DNA from: Coprobacter secundus
GTDB lineage: Bacteria > Bacteroidota > Bacteroidia > Bacteroidales > Coprobacteraceae
Direction of reading: 5' to 3'
Assembly: GCA_000803105.1 (NCBI GenBank)
Contig: JTDA01000004.1
Location: forward strand, 124,001 to 188,000
Length of the DNA stretch: 64,000 nt
Within the stretch, counting starts at the first letter, position 1, and each line of letters starts with the position of its first letter. The translations under genes and the position numbers were made by a program. Shown here in pieces: positions 8,490 through 17,523 of this stretch. The notes beneath the pieces are model-generated. The model was not told where the DNA came from. It made no database searches and saw only the letters and a program-made list of their open reading frames with translations.

Positions 8490-11192
8490 TTACATACACA
8501 TCACTTTACGCATAACACTTCCTTTTGCGGTACGGACCGAAACCAAATATACTCCACGTTCAGGAACTTCTATCGTAACATCTCCTGTAGCTACCTGCTG
8601 AGTAGTATAAACCACCTTACCCGAAATATCGAATACATCCACTTCGATATTTCCTTCGATATAGGAAGATATATTCAAACGACCGCCGTCAGTAGTGATA
8701 ACAATATCTTTATCTTCAAGAACCTGAGCAATATCTGTTACTTCATGATTGGTTACATCAACAAATACATAATCAGGACGAGCATCAGCATTTGTCAAAT
8801 TGAACCTGACATTATCAAATTTTACGTCATTAGCATGGCGCACATAAAACCCATATGCAGGAAATGGGGTACCAAACATATTAGATTCGGGATAAGCATC
8901 GACAAGTTCTGGCACATTGGCATTAGCATCATTCACTGTACCACCACCCGGCAACGTAATCTCAACATCCTTAATTTGCACATTATCGATAATTCCTCCC
9001 GGCACTCCGACAATAGCACTGGCCACTTTACTAACACATGTTGCTGTAACATTAGATATAGTAACATTCTTCAACTGGCTCATCTGTGCAGAACCTTCAC
9101 GTTTTCCTAAACGCAGGAAAATAGCCGTATGTACATCTTTCATTTGTATATTGGAAATATTCACATCATCCAATATACCTCCATTTACTGATTCCAATGC
9201 TATACCTGATATGACAGATGGTCCCTGAAGAGTTATACCACAGAATGACAATTTACTGTTCTCATAATGTTTACGGAAGTTATCTTCACTGGCTCTTTCT
9301 ACAACACAATCGGTATAAGTAATATTCCTAAATCCAGTCTTACCGGCTGTTCCCAATTTAATGGCATTACAATTGGTACGAATAGTACAATTCTTCACTG
9401 TTACATTCTCCACCATAATTCCCCGGTCACTCTTCATACAAATACCGTCATCATCACAATCTATATCACAATTCTCTATTTCTACATTCTTAGAATCAAT
9501 ATCTATCCCATCATTATTCCAATTAGTGTGGCTATATACCTTCACGCCTTTTATTTTCACTCCGTCACACATTAAGAAATGGGCTGTCCAAAACGCCGAA
9601 TTCTGCAAAGTAACATCCTCAACTACAACGTTTTTACATTCCACAAGATGAAGAACTTTAGGCCTATCACCCTTTCCATTGCCAAAATCAAAATCCGGAG
9701 CATCTCCACGACCGTTGATGATACCCTTACCTATTATCTTCACATTTTCTATTCCCTTTCCAAAAACTAATGCACTGGTTTCAATAGCTCCGGCATTAGG
9801 AAATACAGCACGATAATCTTCGATATTACGACTACCGATTAACTGGGCACCCTCCTCAAGTTTCAGCGTCATATTGGAACGCAGGAATATGGGCCGAATA
9901 GCATAACGGCCACTGGGAATCACAACCGTTGCCTGTTTCATTGAGCAAGCATCGATAGCTTGTTGTATCAAATCAGTAACATCATCTCGTCCATTATTAG
10001 AAACACCACAAGACTCCACTACATTTAGCTCCCCACCTTTAGGTACAAGATCTACAAACGGATTATCAGATTCTATTCCCAAATTATATTCATCCACCGG
10101 CTGTTTAGTTAAAGAAACATTCTTCAATACCGGAAGCTGAAACGATTCATTTCCCATGGTCCAGACAGTTTCAAAATCCCAATTAGTGTAAGTCGACTGA
10201 GTAGCCAACTCTTCAGCACTCTTATCCTGTCCGTTCTTACCATTGGCGTCGCTACTTGAAAATGGAGCGTCATTAATGGTACAACCGGAAAATGCAAAAT
10301 TATTAGTCAACGTTATTTTCTCTTGTTTTGCCCAAGTAAATATACGATTAGGCGTTTCATCCTTAACCGACAATCTTTTATTAATAGCTACACAGTTCGA
10401 TATAGTTGCCTCCATCTGTGCAACTGCACCATCGGATGCACTGACTGTACCCATTATGCCTCCTGTAGAACCTCCACCATCAACTGTTATATTATTCAAT
10501 GCATAACACTTTTCTATAAGAACCGTACATCCACCATACGAACTACCGATAATTCCACCGACACCGTCGGCTGTAGCATATACATTTCCTTTTGCGTAAG
10601 AGTTGGTAATAGTTATATGTTGGTTATTGTTCCGTCCTACAATACCACCGACAAGTGTACCTTTCGACTCTACATTTCCTGAAACATAGACCTCCTGTAT
10701 CAAAGTCTGCTTAGTTCCTCCAACACCTGTAGATAACCCAACTAGAATACCTACATTACTACTCCCTGTCATTTTTTTCCCATCAGCAACAATCACTCCT
10801 AATTTCTGTATGGTAACATCTCCACCGATAACTCCAAATAACCCGACATTAGCTGCATCAGCATCTATCCATATATTTTCTATCACATGGCCATTTCCGT
10901 CAAAAGTTCCGACAAATGGTGATGTATCTGTTCCTATAGGAGCCCATCCTGTCGCAGGAGTATTAATTGTTATCCAATTTGCCAAATCAATATCGGCACC
11001 TAATTTATAGTGGGCACTCAAATTATCCCTTACACTATTCAGCTCGTCGGCTGTACTTACCACATACGGGTCTTCTACCGTTCCTGTACCGGAAGCAAAA
11101 CCGGCAGCCCACGTATTGAATGAGATTCCCGAACAAAAAATACAGGATACCATCCAATATTTAAAACCATTAAATATTCTCATCGTTCTCAT
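8490..11192 (-). CDS. GLUG-module / GH28 beta-helix glycoside hydrolase with T9SS sorting domain
   Basis: A 900-residue multidomain exported enzyme. Signal peptide 1-30; GLUG-like module about 31-365 (TFDGNGHVI at 96-104, repeated G-G-I-V/I-G motifs); GH28-type right-handed beta-helix about 390-810; C-terminal sorting domain about 825-900 (IEVDVFDISGKVVYTT ... GVYLVSVRTAKGSV). Polygalacturonase-like acidic motifs are NNDGIDID (559-566) and CDDDGIC (579-585), followed by NAIKLGT (609-615). The His of the usual GHG motif is not apparent. The family hydrolyses pectic galacturonan or rhamnogalacturonan linkages, and T9SS would place this enzyme at the surface. It is the last gene of the locus, with its own signal peptide and terminator. 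The GLUG module is shared with the protein encoded at 20731-22119. Confidence 0.82.
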   Translation of the reverse strand: MRTMRIFNGFKYWMVSCIFCSGISFNTWAAGFASGTGTVEDPYVVSTADELNSVRDNLSAHYKLGADIDLANWITINTPATGWAPIGTDTSPFVGTFDGNGHVIENIWIDADAANVGLFGVIGGDVTIQKLGVIVADGKKMTGSSNVGILVGLSTGVGGTKQTLIQEVYVSGNVESKGTLVGGIVGRNNNQHITITNSYAKGNVYATADGVGGIIGSSYGGCTVLIEKCYALNNITVDGGGSTGGIMGTVSASDGAVAQMEATISNCVAINKRLSVKDETPNRIFTWAKQEKITLTNNFAFSGCTINDAPFSSSDANGKNGQDKSAEELATQSTYTNWDFETVWTMGNESFQLPVLKNVSLTKQPVDEYNLGIESDNPFVDLVPKGGELNVVESCGVSNNGRDDVTDLIQQAIDACSMKQATVVIPSGRYAIRPIFLRSNMTLKLEEGAQLIGSRNIEDYRAVFPNAGAIETSALVFGKGIENVKIIGKGIINGRGDAPDFDFGNGKGDRPKVLHLVECKNVVVEDVTLQNSAFWTAHFLMCDGVKIKGVKVYSHTNWNNDGIDIDSKNVEIENCDIDCDDDGICMKSDRGIMVENVTVKNCTIRTNCNAIKLGTAGKTGFRNITYTDCVVERASEDNFRKHYENSKLSFCGITLQGPSVISGIALESVNGGILDDVNISNIQMKDVHTAIFLRLGKREGSAQMSQLKNVTISNVTATCVSKVASAIVGVPGGIIDNVQIKDVEITLPGGGTVNDANANVPELVDAYPESNMFGTPFPAYGFYVRHANDVKFDNVRFNLTNADARPDYVFVDVTNHEVTDIAQVLEDKDIVITTDGGRLNISSYIEGNIEVDVFDISGKVVYTTQQVATGDVTIEVPERGVYLVSVRTAKGSVMRKVMCM

Positions 11193-11220
11193 GATACTTA
11201 AGTATATAAAAATTAAACAT

Positions 11221-12530
11221 TTATTTCTTATTCTCCATCAGAAGTTTCTCTCCCCACACCCAAGCTTCTCGCCACAATTCTGGATAATTATAATGTTCGG
11301 TCTCCGGTGCCGGAATAAACGTCTTCGGTGATAGAATACTGTTATATACAGCGTATGATGTTGTAGGTGGACATACCATATCATTATACCCAAAAGAGAT
11401 AAAAATCGGTTTATCTAATACCCTCGCAAAGTTGACAGCATCATAGTAGGCAATAACCTCTTCTTTTTTCCGGATAGTAACATCCGCATAATCTTTCTCT
11501 TTAAAATTTTCTCTTTAAAATAATGTGGCCATCCCCCCGCACGACCATGCAAATAACCATTTACATCAGCCAATGCAGGATAGAACACTACACATCCCAT
11601 TACTCTATCATCCAATGCAGCAGTTACCAACGATAATAGCCCGCCTTGGCTACCGCCGTAAACGATCAAATCTCCGTTGAATTTTGACATACTACATATG
11701 TAATCGACCATACGGAGACACCCCATATATACCCGTTTATAATAAACCGTCTCAAGATTATCCCAATTAAAATTCCAATAGTTGTCCAACGGGCCATAAC
11801 GCAAATTTTGATATACCGAGGCCGGCATTGTTACCGGGACTCCGTGTATCCCCATATCTAACGTTATATATCCTCTTTCAGCTTCGGCTATATGTCCCTC
11901 ATAAGGACGTACTCCAGCTCCGGGCACACGTAACAATGCAGGATATTTTTTATCTCCTTTCGGGATACAAAGTATTCCGAACATGCGGCTCCCATACTGA
12001 AAATTCTGGACACTCAGTTCATATACATCCACCTTCGATGTACATCTTTCCGGCAATAAACGTAACCGGGCATCCATTGGGATATCTGCATTCTCTCGTT
12101 TAGCTTTCTCCCAAAAATCCCGGAAATCAGCCGGCATCTTTGTAGTAGGTTTCAAACTATGAGGCTCATACCCTGCTGTAGCCCTCCCCTCATATATTTT
12201 TTCCCCTACCTTCACAAACGCACGACAACGTAAAAAGCCAGGAGTACGTAAAGAACCGGCGTTTACCGTAATTTTGCCATTTTTCAAAACTGTAGTTTCT
12301 TCCTTAAAAGGCTCCATCATATCCCAAGATAGCTCATACCGTACCTCTACCCCTTTCTGCAAAATTCCATCTTTAGTCACCGTTATTGTGAAACAGGCAT
12401 CCTTACCTAACGGATATAGCCAAGTCTCACTGTCCGGAACGACCGAGACTTGTATCATTTGCCTCATAGGTTGCGCCACACAAACCCATGAAATACAAAC
12501 AAAAAAGAATAACAGACTTAACTTTCTCAT
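11221..12530 (-). pseudogene. acetyl xylan esterase / cephalosporin-C deacetylase family protein, frameshifted by a 14-bp tandem duplication
   Basis: The frame opens at 12530 with a signal peptide (MRKLSLLFFFVCISWVCVAQ) and an N-terminal Ig-like domain, then an AXE1-type alpha/beta hydrolase with nucleophile Ser294 in GGSQGG. After HYFKEK (336-341) the frame shifts into unrelated residues and stops at 11415. The cause is a perfect 14-bp duplication (11494-11507 and 11508-11521). Removing one copy restores ...FKEKDYADVTIRKKEEVIAYY... through the catalytic-type Asp (SFGYND) and His (ETEHYNYP) to a TAA at 11221, giving about 431 residues, a normal family length. The family removes acetyl groups from plant polysaccharides. 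The start overlaps the upstream GH28 stop by four bases (ATGA). Loss may be recent or reversible. Confidence 0.88.
11494..11521. repeat. perfect 14-bp tandem duplication inside the esterase gene
   Basis: TTTCTCTTTAAAAT occurs twice head to tail (11494-11507, 11508-11521) with no mismatch. Because 14 is not a multiple of 3, one copy too many shifts the esterase frame. Deleting either copy restores the complete hydrolase. Confidence 0.95.
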
Positions 12531-13933
12531 TTCTTTTTCAACGTAGGTTTAGCACCATTAAACGTACATCCTGTCTGTACAAAATTCTTGACATCATCAA
12601 GATAGAACATCGGCCTCTCATCTTTATTCTTAGTAATCATCTTTATATTGGACAAGGTAATACCATCGGCATGACGTATGTAAAAACCCGATGCCGGCAA
12701 GATAGAGCCAAACATGCTATTTTCAGGATACTTAGCTATTACTTCTGGAACTTCCGTTTTTATCTCGTCTTTACCTACCTCTGCCTCTGTAATCAACATT
12801 ACATCACTTATGTTCACATTCCGGACATAGCCACCAGGAACCCCGGTTATCGAACATGCAACTTTACTTTCAGTACGAGCAACCACCCGGCTTATCATTA
12901 CATCATTGATACGGCTCATCTGTTTCGAAAAAGTCCTCTTACGATCACCTAATCGAATAAATATAGGTGTCTGTACGGCACGCATCGCAATATCCGAAAT
13001 AACAACATTCTCAAGAAGTCCACCATCCACCGATTCCAAAGCGATCCCGGATATGACGGTTTTGTCCTTTGTCCCAAGCCATGAATTATTTTTATACCAC
13101 TGACGAATATGGTCTTCAGAAGCTCTATCAATCACACAATTAGTTATTGTCACATTCTTAAATCCACTATATGACGATGTCCCGAATTTTATAGCATTAC
13201 AATTTGATTTCAGCACACAATTGGTTACCGTAACATTTTCACAAGGTGTATCGGTATCACTTTTGAGACAAAGCGCATCATCATCACAATCAATAAGACA
13301 ATCCGATACTACGACATTACGACTATCGATATCAATACCGTCATTATTCCAGTTAGAATGACAATATACTTTCACTCCTCTCACAATAACCCCATCGCAT
13401 TTTTCATAATCTTGCGTCCAATACGCCGAATTACGCAATGTTACATCTTGCACACGTACGTTATTGCAACTCATAAAATAAATTATTTTAGGCCGTCTCG
13501 GACCACCTTTAGAATCATTTCCATGTTGAAAGTTAGGATGAAACCCTTGTCCATTAATTGTACCCAAACCTGTCACTGCGATATTCCGGGCATTCCGAGC
13601 AAAGATCAATGCAGGAGTTTCTTTTCCTTTGAGATTAGGGAATACTTTATGATAAGACCCCAAATCTGTACTTCCCAACAATTCTGCACCAAATTGCAAA
13701 TGCAAATTCACATCTGACTTCAGAAAGAGTGTTCGTATCAGAAATTTGCCAGCGGGAATTTCCACAGTCCCACCTTGGCGAGCAGAACAATCATCTATAG
13801 CTTTTTGTATAATATCTGTATTATCGGTTATTCCGTCACCTACAGCACCTAATGTGGTCACATCAACTGAATAAGCAAATGACTGAAATACAAAAAAGCA
13901 AGCAAGCAGTGTCAATAAATTTTGTCTCATCAT
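12527..13933 (-). CDS. GH28 family glycoside hydrolase (polygalacturonase-like)
   Basis: A 468-residue exported protein: signal peptide 1-21 (ACFFVFQSFAYS), then directly a pectate-lyase-fold domain beginning LGAVGDGITDNTDIIQKAID, the classic start of bacterial GH28. Acidic motifs are NNDGIDID (196-203) and CDDDALC (216-222), with NAIKFGT (245-251). It is strongly similar to the C-terminal half of the protein encoded at 8490-11192 (for example HSNWNNDGIDIDS against HTNWNNDGIDIDS) but has neither a GLUG module nor a sorting domain, so it is probably periplasmic. Substrate is a galacturonic-acid-containing polymer by family. It overlaps the esterase start by 4 bases, so the two were built as a coupled pair. 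Hydrolysis versus another beta-helix chemistry is not proven. Confidence 0.85.
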   Translation of the reverse strand: MMRQNLLTLLACFFVFQSFAYSVDVTTLGAVGDGITDNTDIIQKAIDDCSARQGGTVEIPAGKFLIRTLFLKSDVNLHLQFGAELLGSTDLGSYHKVFPNLKGKETPALIFARNARNIAVTGLGTINGQGFHPNFQHGNDSKGGPRRPKIIYFMSCNNVRVQDVTLRNSAYWTQDYEKCDGVIVRGVKVYCHSNWNNDGIDIDSRNVVVSDCLIDCDDDALCLKSDTDTPCENVTVTNCVLKSNCNAIKFGTSSYSGFKNVTITNCVIDRASEDHIRQWYKNNSWLGTKDKTVISGIALESVDGGLLENVVISDIAMRAVQTPIFIRLGDRKRTFSKQMSRINDVMISRVVARTESKVACSITGVPGGYVRNVNISDVMLITEAEVGKDEIKTEVPEVIAKYPENSMFGSILPASGFYIRHADGITLSNIKMITKNKDERPMFYLDDVKNFVQTGCTFNGAKPTLKKK

Positions 13934-14043
13934 AAATCGGTTCTTTTATATTTTTTACAATTCTATTTCGTATTTTCCGCTTCTTTATCCCTTGTTTACA
14001 GGATAATAGGTTATTTTCTTTTGATTACAAATTTTATTTGCAA

Positions 14044-15132
14044 TCATTCATTATTATTTAATATTTCCATTAGTTTTGGTTCCAAATAAGTAGCCATACG
14101 TTCAAATCCTAAATCATTCGGATGTATACCATCACCTGTTCCTTCATGGTCTTTTCCTATCAGATCTTTCCCTTCAATGAAATAGAGTTTTTTCACACCT
14201 CTTTTGCAAAGTTTTTCTACTTCATTCCGTATAGTTTCATCTTTTATCCGTAAATCGCTTTTTATCTTCAAATTGAAATTGCCGATATCCATCACTATAC
14301 TTTGCATAATAATTATCAGTGCTTCCGGATGATGGTTCCGGATTGTTTCAACCAGATAAGCCGTACGTTCAGATATCTGCTGAGCCGTAGCATTGGGGAC
14401 GCAATCTAAAATATAAGCATCAGCCTTTATATCGGCCAAACAATCAGCCATGCTATTCTCCATACGAGCATTTCCACTAAAACCCAAATTGATAAAATCG
14501 ATACCAGTACGCCGAGATAGTTTGGCTACATAAGTGGTTCCGGCTCTCGAAGCTTCAGCTCCATGCACAATACTTGACCCATAAACTAAGACTTTTTTCT
14601 TAAACGGATACGGTAACGCCAATATCTCAGAACCCTCTTCCACCCCTATTTTCAATGATTTAGTTTCGCTAAATAAAGGGAGATAAAGAAGACATTTTTT
14701 CGTAGAATCATCCATCTCCTGCACAATTATGCTTTTGCTACAAGTGCCGTTCAGCTCTGGCTTACCTACCCCAGCAAACTCCCATACTCCATTACGCTCA
14801 ATATATAAATCCAATCCACTATGTGCAATAGCAGATAAATTCGGAGATGGTTTATCTGGTTTTACTTCCCACTCAGCAGCAATCACCGAACTATTCGTCA
14901 TAAAGCCGATAGCCAATCCGCAAGAAAACGTAGACAGGTATTTTATTTTAGGTGGTAAGTCTTTAAACAAAGCCGTATCGAGTCGATGGTAATATTCTTT
15001 AGAAGAGCCAGCCTTTCCCACCATAAGCAGATTCCGCGCATCAGTATACTTCAATACTTGAGCATCTACCATTCCAGTAAACAATAAGCTTACCATTCCC
15101 AGTCTTAATATCCTATACATAATATTACGCAT
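14044..15132 (-). CDS. exported SGNH/GDSL hydrolase (probable carbohydrate esterase)
   Basis: A 362-residue protein with a signal peptide (about 1-24). It has an N-terminal beta-domain of the GxDLY type (SGLDLYIERNGVWEF, about 110-124) and a C-terminal SGNH hydrolase domain. Block I is YGSSIVHG (catalytic Ser), block II contains LGFSGNARME, block III is LDCVPN, and block V is GDGIHPNDLGFERMA with the Asp-x-x-His pair. Such two-domain proteins act as deacetylases or other carbohydrate esterases in polysaccharide loci. It lies between the Sus genes and the GH28 genes on the same strand. With the neighbouring acetyl esterase broken, it may supply the remaining deacetylase activity (inference). 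Confidence 0.82.
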   Translation of the reverse strand: MRNIMYRILRLGMVSLLFTGMVDAQVLKYTDARNLLMVGKAGSSKEYYHRLDTALFKDLPPKIKYLSTFSCGLAIGFMTNSSVIAAEWEVKPDKPSPNLSAIAHSGLDLYIERNGVWEFAGVGKPELNGTCSKSIIVQEMDDSTKKCLLYLPLFSETKSLKIGVEEGSEILALPYPFKKKVLVYGSSIVHGAEASRAGTTYVAKLSRRTGIDFINLGFSGNARMENSMADCLADIKADAYILDCVPNATAQQISERTAYLVETIRNHHPEALIIIMQSIVMDIGNFNLKIKSDLRIKDETIRNEVEKLCKRGVKKLYFIEGKDLIGKDHEGTGDGIHPNDLGFERMATYLEPKLMEILNNNE

Positions 15133-15170
15133 CTTTCAGAAAAATATACAATATCCCTATCTCTCTTTCA

Positions 15171-15212
15171 ATGTCCATCCAAATCCCAAGTAAAAAAGAT
15201 TTAGATGGACAT
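15171..15212 (-). terminator. strong stem-loop between the Sus genes and the enzyme genes
   Basis: The arms 15171-15185 and 15198-15212 pair over 15 bp with one wobble and a 12-nt loop. On the minus strand the structure follows the lipoprotein gene and precedes the SGNH gene. There is no good U-run after the stem, so it may be a partial terminator or an mRNA-stabilising end that raises SusC/SusD expression over the enzymes. Confidence 0.5.
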
Positions 15213-15274
15213 CACACTTCCCCAACAATACTTAACTAACCTAAAAACTAAACTATTCAATCGCAATAGCCCAA

Positions 15275-15673
15275 CTATTCATTCCCTACACCGCCAGGAG
15301 GTGTTATAGATACAATTACCTTCCAAGTTGTTTGCTTAACTCCGTTAGGAGAAGTTACGGTATATTCCTTTGGAGTAGAAAGATCCGTGAAACCACTTAA
15401 TGCCGGAGTTATGGTCGCTCCGGTAGATATAGTCAATACCAGTCTAAGATGAGTCAAATCGGTTCCTTCTGGGACAAAAGCCTCAACGACAGCATTTTCC
15501 ATATCTATCTCAAAAGACTCGATAATATTTACAGGGTTTTCGCTTGTTGCATAAATAGTTATCCCTGTTATATTTGCCGTCTCATACGCATCGTTTATTT
15601 CATAATCGATTTTAGAGCATCCGGCCGTCACAGACAATAAAGCAACAAATAATATATATATCAACTTTTTCAT
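15275..15673 (-). CDS. small surface lipoprotein of the Sus operon (DUF5018-like)
   Basis: A 132-residue lipoprotein: MKKLIYILFVALLSVTAGC then SKIDYE, so Cys19 is the lipid site and the following acidic residues fit surface export. The rest is one Ig-like domain of the kind found in DUF5018/SusE-like proteins (TVTSPNGVKQTTWKVIVSI at the end). Directly downstream of susD, it occupies the place where SusE/SusF-type glycan-binding lipoproteins usually sit, but it is much shorter than those. A role as an accessory glycan-binding or structural lipoprotein is inferred from position. Confidence 0.7.
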   Translation of the reverse strand: MKKLIYILFVALLSVTAGCSKIDYEINDAYETANITGITIYATSENPVNIIESFEIDMENAVVEAFVPEGTDLTHLRLVLTISTGATITPALSGFTDLSTPKEYTVTSPNGVKQTTWKVIVSITPPGGVGNE

Positions 15674-15702
15674 AAGTCTTTCCTTTTTTCATTTATAAAT
15701 TA

Positions 15703-17511
15703 TTACCATCCTGGATTTTGATGTCCTGCCAGTTTGGGATTACGACTTATCGCATGTTGCGGTATAGGTAAGAGATAATTTTTCTGCGAATCGAAAATTC
15801 TCGTAAAATATACTGCCCGCGGATTATAACTCGCTACAGAAACAGCCGTCGGTACCATCTCTGCCGGTCTTTGATAAGTAATTTCCATTTTATAAAAAGG
15901 ACCTACAAGAACTTTGTCTCCAATTCGCCAACGCATAATATCGAAATAACGTTTATTCTCAAACGCCAACTCTACCCGACGCTCATTGCGAATACGCTCT
16001 CTCAATTCCGCTTGTCCCAATCCCGATATTTCCGGTTGCCCGGCACGACGACGCACATGGTTGATAGCATCATATACAGTTTGATCCGGCCCAGAGAATT
16101 CATTCTTTGCTTCTGCATAAGTCAACAATATTTCAGCATAGCGCAATACAATGAGATTTCCTCCTTCACCATCTCTATTTAAATATCTATTTTTTGTACC
16201 GCAACTCACAGCTTCATTTTGATGCTTACGGATAAAATAACCTGTTTTAGTTGCTTCTACTTTAGAACAATACAAGCCATTCGGTAAATTATCTGTTACA
16301 TTCTTCCACTTTCTCCTATCATTCTCATCCCAAACATACCGATTAGTACTAAGTGAAAGTGTTGAATCCTTCCACAAAACTCCATCATACAATATGGAAG
16401 CATAAAAACGGGCATCCCGATTTTCATAAGGATGGGCAGCCTCTTCCGGATCATTCCAATCAAATGGTGTACCATCCTGCATTTCAAAAGCATCTACCAA
16501 CATTTGAGACGGATTCGAGTTTCCCCATCCATAATCACTGCCCACTCCCGGATATCCAGGAGCTGCAATAGTCTGATAACCCTGCTGATGACGCTCCGGA
16601 TTTTTATACTGCACGTCAAAAATCACTTCTTCATTGCCTTCATACGCTTCCAAAAATAAATTGGCAAAATTCTCGGCCTTTTTACTCAATTTCTTTGTTG
16701 TAGATTTCTCGTTAGGATCTCCGTCATTTTCCCGGAACAAACTATACTCTCCCTTTAATTCTCCATTAATCAATATATCTGCCGTATTAGCTGCATCCTC
16801 ATAATATTTGGCATCGATTACTCCCGCTGCATGCAAATAGGTTACAGCCTGGAAACCTACAGCTGCCCCTTTAGTCGCCCGGCCATACTCTTCTGCAGGA
16901 AGCTCCGAACGCTTAGGCAAACGTTTTGCAGCTTCCCCAAAGTCCTCTATAATAAATTTCATAGTCTCCTCCGAACTGCTCCTCTCATAATAAATATCAT
17001 CAACTTCTTTGTTCAACGCTTTTTTTACCAACGGTACTCCACCCCAAAAACGCCAAAGTTCCAGATAATTCAGAGCACGAAGGAAATACATATCACCCAA
17101 GAAACGCTCTTTTTCAGTTTCAGACAATACTTCAGAAGCCGCTATTTTCTCCAACCCAAGATTTGTCCTGCGAATATTTTCATAAAGAGCATCCCAACGA
17201 CTTTTGAAAGGTTCAGGAATCGTAGCTGCCGTAAAACTGAACTCCGACAATGAAATAAATCCCGAAATACCCATATCATCCGTCCACGCATGGTCAAAAG
17301 AATACCAATCGCGGATCCCTTTAGTCATACAATACAAAGGCCCATCCAACGTCTTATTATACGTCTCATTCACATACATACCAGTGGCCGATTTACTTGA
17401 CCAAACAGCCTCATCTGTAATTGCCGTTCTGGATTCTATATCCATAAAATCGGTACAAGAATTAAAAAAAATACCTACCCCGACTACGGCCAATATCATC
17501 ATCTTTTTCAT
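15703..17511 (-). CDS. SusD/RagB family glycan-binding lipoprotein
   Basis: A 602-residue lipoprotein; the lipobox Cys is in GIFFNSCTDFMDIE (about residue 19). The sequence has the SusD N-terminal region (AITDEAVWSSKSATGMYVNETY), TPR-like helices (FLGDMYFLRALNYLELWRFWG) and the C-terminal RagB/SusD signature (LRYAEILLTYAEAKNE, ERRVELAFENKRYFDIMRW, LLPIPQHAISRNPKL). SusD proteins sit as a lid on the SusC channel and capture oligosaccharides. The gene is 12 bases downstream of susC. The glycan specificity cannot be read directly; the locus suggests pectic and/or mannan fragments. Confidence 0.95.
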   Translation of the reverse strand: MKKMMILAVVGVGIFFNSCTDFMDIESRTAITDEAVWSSKSATGMYVNETYNKTLDGPLYCMTKGIRDWYSFDHAWTDDMGISGFISLSEFSFTAATIPEPFKSRWDALYENIRRTNLGLEKIAASEVLSETEKERFLGDMYFLRALNYLELWRFWGGVPLVKKALNKEVDDIYYERSSSEETMKFIIEDFGEAAKRLPKRSELPAEEYGRATKGAAVGFQAVTYLHAAGVIDAKYYEDAANTADILINGELKGEYSLFRENDGDPNEKSTTKKLSKKAENFANLFLEAYEGNEEVIFDVQYKNPERHQQGYQTIAAPGYPGVGSDYGWGNSNPSQMLVDAFEMQDGTPFDWNDPEEAAHPYENRDARFYASILYDGVLWKDSTLSLSTNRYVWDENDRRKWKNVTDNLPNGLYCSKVEATKTGYFIRKHQNEAVSCGTKNRYLNRDGEGGNLIVLRYAEILLTYAEAKNEFSGPDQTVYDAINHVRRRAGQPEISGLGQAELRERIRNERRVELAFENKRYFDIMRWRIGDKVLVGPFYKMEITYQRPAEMVPTAVSVASYNPRAVYFTRIFDSQKNYLLPIPQHAISRNPKLAGHQNPGW

Positions 17512-17523
17512 AATCTTTTCCTG

